NCBI GenBank assembly: GCA_944323055.1
Contig: CALUQZ010000001.1
Location: forward strand, 1 to 64,000
Direction of reading: 5' to 3'
DNA from: an uncultured Acholeplasmatales bacterium
GTDB lineage: Bacteria; Bacillota_I; Bacilli_A; Acholeplasmatales; Anaeroplasmataceae
Length of the DNA stretch: 64,000 bases
The notes below the pieces were generated by a model. That model ran no database searches and was not told the origin of the DNA. It was given only the letters and a program-made list of their open reading frames with translations. This document shows, in pieces, positions 20,201 to 27,385 of the stretch. The position numbers and the translations under genes were made by a program. Positions within the stretch are counted from its first letter, which is position 1, and each line of letters starts with the position of its first letter.

Positions 20201-23192
20201 ACGGAGGAACACTATCACTAGACGTACTACTCCTAGATGTTATCGTTATATTATAACCTGTTGGGATTGTTATAAAATCTGTCGCCTGTAAGTTAACATT
20301 ATTAATTATCTCGATAGTAGCATCAATAATATCACTAGTTGAACTATCAGCATCTGTATATGATTCATCCATAATATAATTTATAGCCTCTGTTAAATTA
20401 CTAAAACCTTTTTCATAACCTTGAACATAAGCAATTATATTATCTGTATTTTCAACAATTAAAACTTGTTTACCACTTGTTTCAATACGGTAATTTGTAT
20501 TATCAATAATAAACTTATCAGCTTGTGCATTACCTGTAGTATAGTTTGCTAAAATAGAATTTGTAATATATTGATTACTATCAGCATAAGAAATTAAACC
20601 TACAATACCAGTAGCTGTTAATTGACTTGAAACGCTAATAGGTGTTTGACCATTATTAATCCTAATATCTGTTATACACACATGATTATTATTACTATTA
20701 GAAGTAAATGTATATGTATTATTAGCTTCTAAATTAATATATTGTCTATCACTACCAAAACTATAATTAGATATATCAATATCTTTATGTGTACCTTGTG
20801 TAGTATTTGTGATTCGTAGTGTAGCTTTTTCTTCCAATCCATTCTTTTTAGCCATTAGCGCACTAAATGTAATATCTACAGTTGGAGTTATTTGAAAATT
20901 ATATGTTGAATCGTTACCATTAGTACCTGCTGGTTCTAAAACGATATGATCTCTATTATAATTTGTACTTCCACTCTCACAATTAACATTATTTATAACT
21001 AATGTTCCCCAATTATATTTGTAAGTATTATCATTTTCCCAATATTGCCAATTATAATCATCAACTGCTATTGTTGTTTCATTTGTTAGTCCAGCAAAAA
21101 CAATATTATTAGATGTACTAACTTGAATATCACCAGACATTACAACAAGTGGCTCTGTTCCTGAATTGGTACTATTTATAGCATAAATACCATCACCCTG
21201 AATAGAACTACTAGGATTAGAACTACTAACTTTATTGTCACTAATAGTACCACCATTTAAATATAATTTATTATTGTTTGAATTACCTGTTGAATAATTA
21301 GAAATACCACCACCATAAACGGCAGTATTATTATGAATTAAACCATCATTTACATATAAATTTTGGTTATATATATAATTATCAGCACCATTATTTCCTA
21401 ACGCTACACCACCACCAAAACCAGAACTAGCATTATCTGGATGTGTAAACGCAGTATTGTAGGCGACCTCTAAATTTGAACTTTCTCCTTCTTCACCTAA
21501 TGTTACATTCGCTGTTCCTGATGTTGATATACCGCCACCATAAGTAGACCTATTACCATAAACAAGGCCATTATTGATAGTAACCTTTGAAGTATAGATA
21601 CAAATACCACCACCAAAACCGTAAGTAAAGTTATAAGATACTTCACCACCATTAATAGTAAGATCAGACCCTACTCTAACCATAATACCGCCACCATCAG
21701 CATCACTATCGCGATTTCCATGGTTATAACTTACTTTACTTCCTTCTTCCATAGTTAAATTAGAATTATTAACTAAAGAAATACCAGCTCCATCAGAAGA
21801 ATTTGCAGATGAGTTATATAGGGTATTATAACTTACATCGCCATATATAAAATTAATATCACCGTTTTGTGCCCCTATACCAGCACCACCAGCACTATTT
21901 TGAATATTTGTTAAGGCATTATATCTAATACTTGCCCCATTAATATTTAAATTTACTCTACTAGAACCATATAAAGAGATAGCACCACCAACATTCTCAC
22001 GAGTATTAGCAGTTTGAGTATTTATTCTATTTTGTAATGTTACTCCTCTATAAAGATTAAGTGTAGTTCCACTACCAGTTACCCTAATAGTAGGTGTTGT
22101 AGAAGTACGACCACTTGCACTATACCTACTTCTACCATAGTTTTCAACACTACTATCTTTTAAATCCATTCCTGCTTCATAAGCACTTGTAACAAAATAA
22201 TAATTACCACTAGGATTAGCTGCCCAAGTAGCACCACCATCGATAATTATTTGATTAGTACCAGCTGAATAAAAAGAATTATCGCTACTTATACCACCAA
22301 TATTAAGACTATAACCTTTATTAACAGTTATATTATTACTAGCCCCTACATTAATCTTAGTATCACAAATAGAAAATAAGTTTAAATCACCAGTAAGTGT
22401 TAATGAATCTAAATCATATGTATTATTTGTTAAGATATATGTACCACTAGAAACGTTTAAAGTAGGACTTGAAAATTTTGTTGCACTTTTGATTGAATGT
22501 GTTAAACCACTAGGGGCAGCTTCACCTGTAGTGACAAATAAACCATCACCAGTAAATTTAACTGTTTCGTCATAAGTACCACTAGTTTGAATAATACCAG
22601 CTTCTTTATTAACATTTAAAGTACCATCACCAGTAATTTCGCCACCAACTAAGTTAATTGAACCTGATAAGTCTAATTCTTTAAACATAGATGTATTTAA
22701 AGAGGCATTAGAATTAATAGTTAAACTATCTAAAATAGCTAATTCAGCATTAAAGTCTTTATTAGTAGCATTATTATCATCGCTAGCCATAATAGTACCA
22801 TTACTACCTAATGTTGTATTAGTTTCAAGTGATAAACTAGCTTGTCTGTCAATAGATATAGTATTATTGACTGTAAGAGTATGTCCTAAATCAGTTTGAC
22901 CGATTTCAACTCCATTAACTTGATTAACAATTTTAATGTTTTGTCCGTTTTTTATGTTAATTTCTGATGTTAAAGTAACGTCACTAGTTAAGACAATTTC
23001 TGTAACTGTTTCATAATCAGCTTTAGCTTCTTCAATAGCATTAACAAATTCACTATCATCAGAAACAGATATTGACATGTTACTATCACTATCTTTTTTT
23101 GGGGTATCATTTACAAAGAACGATTCTTTAATACCCAAACCAATTAAAAATAAAATTACTAGAGTCCCTAAAGAATAAAATATTTTTTTCAT
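5211..23192 (-). CDS. Giant InlB/Flg_new-repeat surface protein (5,993 residues)
   Basis: Predicted cell-surface protein. An N-terminal hydrophobic segment (about 4-22) serves as signal peptide or anchor. Residues about 400-700 carry repeated GGGI and ADGGGI turns typical of right-handed beta-helix/polymorphic passenger proteins. Residues about 1600-1960 hold GLUG-like repeats (AGGIVGQS, VGGIAGIL). From about 1400, and densely from 2130 to 5780, roughly forty Listeria-Bacteroides (Flg_new, InlB B-type) repeats appear, each with a GYxFxGW core and ending in LYAxW. A beta-rich stalk-like domain precedes a transmembrane helix (about 5886-5909), followed by an 84-residue basic tail that is itself one more repeat. 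There is no LPXTG signal. The ATG has a perfect AAGGAGG. The gene is monocistronic. Related repeat proteins serve in adhesion or surface coats; the role here is inferred only. Confidence 0.9.
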   Translation of the reverse strand: MKKIFYSLGTLVILFLIGLGIKESFFVNDTPKKDSDSNMSISVSDDSEFVNAIEEAKADYETVTEIVLTSDVTLTSEINIKNGQNIKIVNQVNGVEIGQTDLGHTLTVNNTISIDRQASLSLETNTTLGSNGTIMASDDNNATNKDFNAELAILDSLTINSNASLNTSMFKELDLSGSINLVGGEITGDGTLNVNKEAGIIQTSGTYDETVKFTGDGLFVTTGEAAPSGLTHSIKSATKFSSPTLNVSSGTYILTNNTYDLDSLTLTGDLNLFSICDTKINVGASNNITVNKGYSLNIGGISSDNSFYSAGTNQIIIDGGATWAANPSGNYYFVTSAYEAGMDLKDSSVENYGRSRYSASGRTSTTPTIRVTGSGTTLNLYRGVTLQNRINTQTANTRENVGGAISLYGSSRVNLNINGASIRYNALTNIQNSAGGAGIGAQNGDINFIYGDVSYNTLYNSSANSSDGAGISLVNNSNLTMEEGSKVSYNHGNRDSDADGGGIMVRVGSDLTINGGEVSYNFTYGFGGGICIYTSKVTINNGLVYGNRSTYGGGISTSGTANVTLGEEGESSNLEVAYNTAFTHPDNASSGFGGGVALGNNGADNYIYNQNLYVNDGLIHNNTAVYGGGISNYSTGNSNNNKLYLNGGTISDNKVSSSNPSSSIQGDGIYAINSTNSGTEPLVVMSGDIQVSTSNNIVFAGLTNETTIAVDDYNWQYWENDNTYKYNWGTLVINNVNCESGSTNYNRDHIVLEPAGTNGNDSTYNFQITPTVDITFSALMAKKNGLEEKATLRITNTTQGTHKDIDISNYSFGSDRQYINLEANNTYTFTSNSNNNHVCITDIRINNGQTPISVSSQLTATGIVGLISYADSNQYITNSILANYTTGNAQADKFIIDNTNYRIETSGKQVLIVENTDNIIAYVQGYEKGFSNLTEAINYIMDESYTDADSSTSDIIDATIEIINNVNLQATDFITIPTGYNITITSRSSTSSDSVPPYTLNIPSNITGVTNTTLFTVSSGASLTLDNIIIEGNSTQSAGYLIVENNGTFTLTGDATINNNLGIDGYASAIEIGRGKTTTNISGSITNNIGDYGAIYLSNSEAVVNIYEGAIITGNTYTGNTNGLENITDADIFIENGTLNLTNFSGQIGTIIKQGLGSIKANNISNTIPKINIKLNGNNYIRNNVVVEVEDSNDYSSKFNLLEPRNELDSIIQNEDNGNKLILNMVLAIEISFEDVWENNSGIYKKDDNSDIVISDEKFDSIKEIEELISRLDVDDIEYRTGSSSLIFYISSGNDQLNLKDLYNLATSSGYYLNGFVKTKLDKKTFDKFYGMDGFISVQNFINDTSYIYLGVEWLPEQYNLEFNNGGLSTASQTMENQTILHSEFKDGTPTINHNLYFATGFYFKGWKVRIDSDDYVIDENGVLILANNAGITEEILNTILEQTKSNTFVLEAVWGSIFGDVNLAHVGTSSDAAFEISTKAGLEALADTVNGNNKTYKTADEYEYYTSIGSDGTGSFEAFSYDNYYFKITANINDVSKVIGNIVDLGDNYFTSEDAQKPIQDPSVLADSKPFSGTLDGGSKTINININDSNNKDFVGLFAYTKDATITNIKIAGSVSGRISVGSLVGLAYGGTYRNIESDAYVAFNGINAGGIFGTYYIEDDRYTEGSITNVVNRGNVTYSPINNDPSATDLAIGDTWAENQILYAYQGSRAGGIVGQSWHLTLREAYNSGNIRARFGVGGIVGTMISENESTRDDSVIRTAFNSGKIEATSGLLANYTYNNDEDNVIQQVNAYAGGIAGRMYGASTLTNSMNIGEVSATWKGALNNDKYEYTTENPTLGARGVGGILGVTSIAVSGGSLVGGNKTVSNVINTGKVSAWTHVGGIAGILAYSELSYALNTGIITATGQTNGKKGGFTYNGKHYNFMGALVGLGVSASIAATAVFDGDIKYSGYTDSIIQAIGDDIANENNDASFIGYPLNSSSALKLASSHLVCQPNDNKPVGLDSTFFDSGWVWKSYSDNYKYYPQLVSFSTSSSASSIKLKDSTGNTKTVQKLSEDAVRLTTSTDTPIGPDYTVQLTLDLQNGTFNDSKIDINDITFTLSEDGTKLVSNKINYLTNPSISLTTIEDLLTYESYYFAGWYRDSSFSEEFEGTISSTDETIYAKWEPRAYNINLIGLQQYSNAGVELTDDTLLTYTIEDTFGDGTRFDLPTIVENKAYSFSHWEITLNENTYSATSFSIQRQANNSYLLTFYLNEQTTQTSITTLSQLDFTLICNPINYNITYSYYDDYNDTKIEYSNNNNPDSFNINSNSGLVTPNIPGYNFINWSLDNTLLTDNTISNVVEKLIENGVDGLKDIELFAMYEPQDLELSLNLNGGTFTSASSGQVTIPIAGTNYTFTRNSQGLWTTTLKFGASLGFINQINENHITAPAGRTFSSISYSLDGETEEIPETMPAGGIQLFVIYTETTYDIEVIIGDANNITYNINAIATALAGKYKIKVEDNKLEITISYGEDATEVLDAIRGMVNSNKYHFGGYDAKNGEDTFNYTNVRLAENNNPTITFLWQLDSYTVAIFDSLGNFINQFNTTNDESISWISGNSIDIESLKNNINGLWNGHSVTGYDNSQNFLILKDNSIVYDSTSSTETTIDITGYTIIRLVLTPKEYDITFNTNYGSEIAGTYSLSYNQQIDLDSLPKTTKPGYDFVGWTYNGNLLIDNDIFIPTTSDLDGNSITLTAEYRKATYNISFNIKANRYWNGALTKESITFTYDGKEITLDSDFFSFEGYNFNEEEDTYGATYKGEICRAINNSFVKSLGELRDITIDVTLEIKQISITFYAGEDGYYDFIEADLARGNAAYYLKTPDGRPITDDTGEKFKYYVVVVDYYSTANRYLPSNPQRPGYTYSNYSSNNGVLIQDTLEEDQTFNANYSADTYTVIYINDNVSTSIEAEYNEVITLPTYTKEGYDFKGFVVQGTNGPLITGTYTVTGDVVLVAQYEGIYNLKISVSDNELKTSILNVLKDIVTYDLTSWPDDNTFRIDYGTDLSSLNNITSNEQIVSYTKNGSLYQFSSMPAEEITVSATLKKTKKYITVTFEVKDGNSKVIYETSYYAYYKDEDGRCYLLDTNISINIKGYTFDNIWYHNNDVYELENGFTDNITLYGTANKIDYGLTYEYYNNGTLTTNTITVYYGDTIGHVLENVVNNRPGYKFLYWTYLNGNTDVKNDEIKNNVVVVPYFENVNYQVKFTYSGVDLSAFDQLLGYGQAVRYPSINDLGLGNNANYYNLNYSNGYNLLHNNNDLMTNLDLYFNGGNNEYGITFDNSTYTITIELTKEAKEFTLHFINGNLDDVKFKYGDISITIDLSECEVPQHYNIGGIGVTDVKKVEIKASYTFDDLISLFVDPTLNTTQEVRIIYEATEYKVNYGEYSVSFTVNDTIIDISNLNQYVITNPGQEFVGFKIADNDNLDLLFNNFIRFTDIESLLSKEKTSITLEPQFEAISINVIYNDLIGNYYSIEVDYDTTYKDALAILEALEGYTTPNRQGYTFNGWYEDSDATKSIISTTVFTAKYTIDKYTITYNYGDNKTEEVTVTINNFINDNYQLLTPHILGYTFNSWSISNGETDETTYTTLTFEQLHDLSTDKKLTLAANTTKIEYTLNYEANGGEGSITTPITIYIDSELNLPTLTKIGYPFAGWYNVAGEEVDSIDDIIKDNENTNITIYARYEAIEYTIEFEVNSEYGSLADSSITNNTITLSYDEVYELPNVNAKTNNYNFLYWTDGINNYQAGTKVLNLTSVDGTTITFTAVFEFTITFNGNGGTGNVSSISGIIDSNNNISVILPSNGFTREHYRFVGWSTTQGGDPTYQPGEVYTSLAQPLYAIWEAEEYTIKYYDGTSLVGSVTYKYGIGKDELLTITKPGYTFNGWYKDSGLADKNKVDSIGTAESGDITLYAKFNPNVITTTINISNVDDGDDGFIDEFIADLKEIAGEQITISKGTKSITITYDATYSSGNRSILNSLFGKPYNYNADGVTYTLNPYSFAEDVPSENEPPYNLAFYQTNISIILNFRNGDTQTIGLAAPFILTDTYLQSFINNYIGYEFVGWYQDRELKNLYVFNDSSLTGQLNLYAKYEAISFTINYDNDEQEEVTYDDNSLIKDSSKDGYTFLGWSTSENGSVQFKANGSINDLISYLDDNNNVKLYSVYQEHSVVIHFDKNNDNASGSMADLNVYYSEIDTLNLPSSSFNLTGYSFSYWSYEYNGQTYNNIDSLKDHLRAALASANNSSITLKANYQAIDYDIIYILNGDDINNSNNPAKYTVEKEVSFVNPTNKTGYTFSNWTYNGNTINSTKGLVGNITLIANWTPNVYTITLELGDGESLAGSVSNTLTVDYLDQITGLPNAIKDNYEFAGWKYYDETIVKGMTYVWTENITLKPEFILNDFTITINLNGGNIDGSTSSITNVIDYGDNILDTVKKLLSKNPIRDGYGFNGWSLDGGAIDENALATGSIEIVAEWGIIEYEITYNLNGGTNSNNNPKKYTIEDSIRFDYPTKKGYTFAGWYSNSDFSGNKVISIEKGSTGNKTLYAKWTANKYTVTFNNNGETSTQEFTYDFESTLNQNTITRPGYDFTGWATSVNGTVVYTDGQNVKNLTSDPNGNVQLYAVWEIINYTIEYILDGGKNHEANPISYNVENGTVTLYLPDRLGYDFTGWYLGDIVITNISLDTFADAVDGKITLIATWEIINYDIIYVLDGGTNHEDNKTTYTVETDTITLQDPTRIGYTFAGWYSDSSFNNAVENIQKGSTGNKTLYANWTANKYTVTFNNNDQTSTQEFEYGISEALNSNGITRNGYRFMGWATEEDGSVVYADKANVINLTSDPNGNINLYAVWEIINYTITYNLNGGINSKDNPTTYNVDDGTITLSQATRTGYTFTGWYLGDTKIESININTFENGNITLTANWEIVNYTITYELNGGSYDGSNVISYNVDSIVTFGIPTKAGYVFAGWTYGVNNTPISSTSGITGNITITANWNIVEYTITYNLNGGTNNPSNPLTYNATSDVTFVNPTRDGYTFDGWYKDSQFKDEVDSITKGSTGNITLYAKWETNTYTVTFNNNGNISSQTFTYDVAQGLTPNSITRLGYRFMGWSLSENGSVAYTDGASVINLTSENDGNVNLYAVWEIVSYTITYELDGGTNNLSNPSTYNVEDNVTFANPTKTGYTFTGWTYNDSPITSTEGLTGNITVKANYVANTYTVTFNNNGNTSTQTFTYDVAQGLTPNSITRPGYRFMGWSLSENGSVAYADGASVISLTSENDGNVNLYAVWEIVSYTITYELDGGTNNLSNPSTYNVEDNVTFANPTKTGYTFTGWTYNDSPITSTEGLTGNITVKANYVANTYTVTFNNNGNTSTQSFTYDVAKGLTPNSITRPGYRFMGWSLSENGSVAYADGASVINLTSNKDGNVNLYAVWEIVSYTITYELDGGTNNPSNPTTYTVEDIVNFEIPTKTGYRFTGWTYNDSPITSTEGLIGNITVKANYVANKYQIHFDVDGLVEIDSIEVTYNQRIGDILPVLDLDTLVFNYWYYLEDDRQVTINKDTVYLYDHDITVKAELSGDYNVVYETNGGINSNNNPTRINVDELNESILLENPTRNGYTFDGWYLTSDFSSDRVYEITLELLANANNATITLYAKWNINSYNVNYVDQDGEIIKTETLNYGSYLNFFTPTKEGQIFDNWYLNGTVFDFNTPVTSDITLVAMYRLRQLSTTVTINGDIINVVVSSIDGLGIQADARIVITLIEENHVLNPVEELLAAFGIVARLYDIQLVDSNNNPIEPNGEVRVELTLPSKTLENDKTYTLYHIADNLAEYELMDSTIRNGNIEFYTTHFSYYAIVISDKVVSFLWLWILLGVLGVLLLQAIIIIIVKTRKYKITFISRGNIQVKSVKYKKDERVILPKPERLGYIFGGWYIDSKFSQPANIKTMPNQNIMLYAKWYEDPITIGLRVKKNK
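6616..7911 (-). repeat. Near-identical 432-bp tandem repeats inside the giant gene
   Basis: The string GCTACATAATTAGC recurs at 6616, 7048 and 7480, an exact 432-base (144-codon) period. Units 7048-7479 and 7480-7911 are almost identical over their whole length; the unit from 6616 is slightly more diverged. Each unit encodes two different repeats, one with GYTFTGWTY and one with GYRFMGWSL. Such identity implies recent duplication or gene conversion. Confidence 0.9.
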
Positions 23193-23555
23193 ACTAAAAT
23201 CCTCCTTGCAAACTACTTCTTTTAATTTATATATAAATTAACTTAAATATACTTTTTTAGATAGACACAATAATCCACTATTTATTATGACAAATTTTTA
23301 CTAATTTGTAAACGGTTTTAGTATAATTTTATTTATTTTTTTACTAAGTGACTGCTTTTTTTATTTTTTTTATTTTACATATTTTGTAATTATGAATATG
23401 TCATATTAGATATTTTATGTTGTAGGTAAGCTATAATGTTGTTTTATATTAAAAATAATAAATTAAACTATATTTTTACATTTATCAAGTATAAATGTAA
23501 TTTTAATTTAAAAATATTTTATTTTTTTATATATTTATTTAGAAAAAACATATAT
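23193..23555. other. Very AT-rich intergenic region upstream of the giant gene
   Basis: This region is nearly all A and T, with no credible gene on either strand. It should contain the promoter of the giant gene, but no -35/-10 pair with good spacing stands out; a TATATT at about 23247-23252 is the best -10 candidate. Only the AAGGAGG at about 23200-23206 is secure. Confidence 0.5.
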
Positions 23556-23617
23556 GAAAAAGGCTTAAAATAAGCCGTTTTTTATAAAAAAATAAAATGC
23601 CATAAAAATGGCATTTT
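23556..23617 (-). terminator. Tandem terminators after rpoC
   Basis: First hairpin: 10-bp perfect stem AAAATGCCAT/ATGGCATTTT (23594-23603 with 23608-23617), then a T run. Second hairpin: GGCTTA/TAAGCC (23562-23576) with T-rich flanks on both strands. Two terminators in series after the highly transcribed rpoBC unit. Confidence 0.85.
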
Positions 23618-23631
23618 ACTATAATTATATA

Positions 23632-26600
23632 TTATTCTTCGTCTTCAAAAGCTAAATCATCGTCATCTAACGAATCTTCATCAGCAACAAATTCATCACC
23701 TAAAGCTTTATCTTCTAGTTCTTCTTCATCATATTTTTCTTGTTGATTTTCTTCTTCAGAATCATCTTCATCATCTTCTAAATCTTCAACTGGAATATGT
23801 TTACAACTAAATGATGTATCTTGTAATAAACCTGTACCTGCAGGTATTAGACCACCGATAATTACATTTTCTTTTAGACCTTTTAATTCATCTGTCTTAC
23901 TTGCGATGGCAGCTGAAGTTAAAATTCTAGTTGTTTCTTGGAATGAACATGCTGATAAGAATGAATTTGAAGCTAAGGCTGCTTTAGTAATACCTAATAA
24001 GATTTGTTTACCTTTAGGTAAATCACCATTAATGCCTAAACACATTTCAATTGCATTCTTAAATTCATCAATAGAAGCATCACGACCAGGTAATAAAGTA
24101 GATGAACCCTCATGAATAACTCTAATCTTTCTTAACATTTGTCTAACAATAATTTCAATATGTTTATCAGAAATTTCAACACCTTGAGAGCGATATACTT
24201 TTTGAACTTCTTCTACTAAATATTTTTGAACAGCTTCTGTTCCTTTAATACGTAATAATTCTTTTGGATGAATAGGACCTTTAATTAATCTATCACCACG
24301 TAATACATGGTCGCCAACCTTAACGCATAATTCAGATGTTACTTCTACTACTTCTACTTCTTCATCTTCTATTTCTAAGTTATCTGGTTTTATAACGATT
24401 TCAAGACCTGATTTAGTTCTTTCAATATTAATGATTGTTCCATCATTTTCAGCTAAAGTAGCTTTACCTTTAGGTTTACGAGCTTCAAATAGTTCTTGAA
24501 CTCTTGGTAAACCTTGAGTAATATCGGCTGTAGAGGCAACACCACCGGTATGGAATGTACGCATTGTAAGTTGGGTACCAGGTTCACCGATTGATTGAGC
24601 AGCAACGATACCAACTGCTTCACCTACTTCTACTAATTTGTTAGTAGCTAGGTTACGTCCGTAACATTTCATACATACACCATTTGTACAATTACATGTT
24701 AAGTTTGTACGCATATATACTTCTTTGATGTTAGCTTCTTTAATTTTTTGAGCCATTTCTTCATCAACCATTTCATTACGAGGACAAATTATTTCGCCTG
24801 TTTCTGGGTTAATGATATCAGCAGCCGCAAAACGACCGATAGCTCTTTCATATACTGGGTAAATTACTTTACCATCATCACCTAAAACATCAGTTAAGTA
24901 GAAACCTTTTTCTGTTCCACAGTCTTCACAAACAATGATTACATCTTGTGAAACATCGACAAGTCTTCTTGTTAAATAACCTGATTCAGCTGTTTTAAGG
25001 GCTGTATCAGTTGAACCTTTACGAGAACCATGGGTAGAAATAAAGAATTCAGATACTGACAAACCTTCACGGAAGTTAGCTTTAACCGGAACTTCAATAG
25101 ATTCACCAGCTGTGTTAGCCATCAAACCACGCATACCAGCTAATTGGGCAAAGTTAGATGATGAACCACGGCTTCCTGAATCAGCCATCATGAAAATAGC
25201 GTTATCTTCATGTTTTTGTAATTCAGCCCAAACACCACTTTCGATGTCTGATCTAGCTTTATTCCATTCGCTCTTAACTTGGTTCTTTCTTTCTTGTTCT
25301 GTTAATAAACCTAATTCAAAAGCTTGTTCAATTCTATCAATCTTTTCATCAGCTTGTTTAATTCTTTCATCTTTACCTTTATATAAGATGACATCAGACA
25401 TAGAAATAGTTATACCAGATTTAGTTGAATAATGGAAACCTAAATCTTTTAATCTATCAACCATGGCTGAAGTTTCTGTTGTTTGATGACGTTTAAATAC
25501 TTCAGCAATTATTGATGCTAAGAATTTCTTTTTGAATGGTTTTACTTCATCATATGCAATAAATTCTTTAATATTATTATTCTTTGGTGAGAATAAATAT
25601 TTTTCTGGAATTCTTTGCGTTAAGTTATAGTCAGTAGCTTCATTAATATATGGGAAATCAGATGGTATAATTGTATTAAATATCATCTTACCTACTGTTG
25701 TAAATAAGTATTTTCCATTTATATCAACACCGGCAAAACGACTTGCTGGTAAATAATGAGGATCTACAAATATTCTAGTATGAAGCGTAATTTGATTATT
25801 CTTATATGCTAAATAAGCTTCATCATAATCACGATAGAAATGACCTTCATTAACTTCGTCAATTCTTTCAATTGTTAAATAATAGTTACCTAAAACCATA
25901 TCTTGAGATGGTGTAACAACTGGTTTTCCATCTTTAGGGTTTAAGATATTATTAGAAGCTAACATTAAAAGTCTAGCTTCAGCTTGAGCTTCAAGAGATA
26001 ACGGAACATGGACAGCCATTTGATCCCCATCGAAGTCGGCATTAAATGCTGTACATACAAGTGGGTGAAGTCTAATAGCTTTACCTTCAATTAAAACTGG
26101 CTCAAACGCTTGAATACCTAGTCTGTGTAAAGTAGGTGCTCTATTTAACAATACTGGATGTTCTACTACTACTTTTTCTACTAATGGCCATACAACATCT
26201 TCTTGTTTTTCACATTTCTTTTTAGCTGATGGAATTGATAAAGATGGATCTTGAGCCATTAATTCTCTAATTACATATGGCTTAAATAAAGTTAAAGCCA
26301 TTTCTCTTGGGATACCACATTGATACATTTTTAGACTAGGACCAACAACGATAACGGAACGACCTGAATAATCAACTCTTTTACCTAGTAAGTTTTGTCT
26401 AAAACGACCTTGTTTACCACGTAACATATCAGATAAACTCTTTAAATGATGAGCTTTATCATTATTATTCTTACGTTTAGAATTGTCAATTAAAGCATCA
26501 ACTGCTTCTTGTAACATTCTCTTTTCATTTTTAGTAATAAGGTGAGGTGCCCCTTGTTCAATTTGTTTTTTAAGACGGTTATTACGGTTTAAAATACGAC

Positions 26601-27372
26601 GATATAAATCGTTTAAATCAGTAGTAGCAAATCTACCACCATCTAATTGAACCATTGGCCTTAAATCAGGTGGAATAACCGGAAGGATAGTAAGTACCAT
26701 CCATTCAGGTTTATTCTTTTTATTATGTAAGAAAGATTCAACAATCTCTAAACGTTTAATAACACTATCTCTTTTTTGTTTAGAACGTGTTTTTAATAGT
26801 TTACGAAGATTTTGTTCTTCTTTTTGTAAATCTAAATCTTGTAATAGTTTTCTAACAGCTTCAGCACCCGTTAAAGCTACAAAAGAGTTACCATATTTTT
26901 CATACATTTCAGAATACTTAGCTTCATCTAAGATTTCTCTTTTAGCTAATGGCGTTTTACCTGGGTCTATTACAATATAAGAAGCAAAATATACTATGCT
27001 TTCTAAATCTTTATTTTTTATATCTAAAAGAATAGCTAAAGGAGATGGTGAATTTTTTAAATACCAAGTATGAACAACAGGACTAGCTAATACAATATGA
27101 CCTAATCTTTCTCTTCTTACTTTTGATTGAGTTAATTCAACTCCACATTTTTCACAAACTTTACCTTTATCAGCACTTCTTTTTGATTTACCACAATAAC
27201 ATTGGTAATCCTTAGTAGGCCCAAATATCTTTTCACAGAAAAGGCCATCTGGTTCTGGTTTTAATGTACGATAGTTAATAGTTTCATGTTTCTTAACTTC
27301 ACCATGAGACCAGCTAAGAATTTCTTCGGGAGAAGCCAAACCAATTTTTATATATTTATAATGTTTTGCCAT
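23632..27372 (-). CDS. rpoC: DNA-directed RNA polymerase subunit beta'
   Basis: Catalytic beta' subunit of RNA polymerase, 1,246 residues. The active-site motif [12 protein letters not shown] lies near residues 440-450. An N-terminal zinc ribbon is seen as CYCGK...CEKCGVE (about 60-80). The second zinc site is CEDCG...[11 protein letters not shown] (about 820-900), and the bridge/trigger region includes [18 protein letters not shown]. The ATG follows AGGGGGT. The gene sits 13 bases after rpoB, in one operon. The C-terminal 50 or so residues are almost entirely Asp/Glu, an acidic tail not found in the usual Bacillus protein. No large lineage insertion is evident. Essential transcription enzyme. 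Confidence 0.98.
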   Translation of the reverse strand: MAKHYKYIKIGLASPEEILSWSHGEVKKHETINYRTLKPEPDGLFCEKIFGPTKDYQCYCGKSKRSADKGKVCEKCGVELTQSKVRRERLGHIVLASPVVHTWYLKNSPSPLAILLDIKNKDLESIVYFASYIVIDPGKTPLAKREILDEAKYSEMYEKYGNSFVALTGAEAVRKLLQDLDLQKEEQNLRKLLKTRSKQKRDSVIKRLEIVESFLHNKKNKPEWMVLTILPVIPPDLRPMVQLDGGRFATTDLNDLYRRILNRNNRLKKQIEQGAPHLITKNEKRMLQEAVDALIDNSKRKNNNDKAHHLKSLSDMLRGKQGRFRQNLLGKRVDYSGRSVIVVGPSLKMYQCGIPREMALTLFKPYVIRELMAQDPSLSIPSAKKKCEKQEDVVWPLVEKVVVEHPVLLNRAPTLHRLGIQAFEPVLIEGKAIRLHPLVCTAFNADFDGDQMAVHVPLSLEAQAEARLLMLASNNILNPKDGKPVVTPSQDMVLGNYYLTIERIDEVNEGHFYRDYDEAYLAYKNNQITLHTRIFVDPHYLPASRFAGVDINGKYLFTTVGKMIFNTIIPSDFPYINEATDYNLTQRIPEKYLFSPKNNNIKEFIAYDEVKPFKKKFLASIIAEVFKRHQTTETSAMVDRLKDLGFHYSTKSGITISMSDVILYKGKDERIKQADEKIDRIEQAFELGLLTEQERKNQVKSEWNKARSDIESGVWAELQKHEDNAIFMMADSGSRGSSSNFAQLAGMRGLMANTAGESIEVPVKANFREGLSVSEFFISTHGSRKGSTDTALKTAESGYLTRRLVDVSQDVIIVCEDCGTEKGFYLTDVLGDDGKVIYPVYERAIGRFAAADIINPETGEIICPRNEMVDEEMAQKIKEANIKEVYMRTNLTCNCTNGVCMKCYGRNLATNKLVEVGEAVGIVAAQSIGEPGTQLTMRTFHTGGVASTADITQGLPRVQELFEARKPKGKATLAENDGTIINIERTKSGLEIVIKPDNLEIEDEEVEVVEVTSELCVKVGDHVLRGDRLIKGPIHPKELLRIKGTEAVQKYLVEEVQKVYRSQGVEISDKHIEIIVRQMLRKIRVIHEGSSTLLPGRDASIDEFKNAIEMCLGINGDLPKGKQILLGITKAALASNSFLSACSFQETTRILTSAAIASKTDELKGLKENVIIGGLIPAGTGLLQDTSFSCKHIPVEDLEDDEDDSEEENQQEKYDEEELEDKALGDEFVADEDSLDDDDLAFEDEE

Positions 27373-27385
27373 ATTGACCCCCTAA

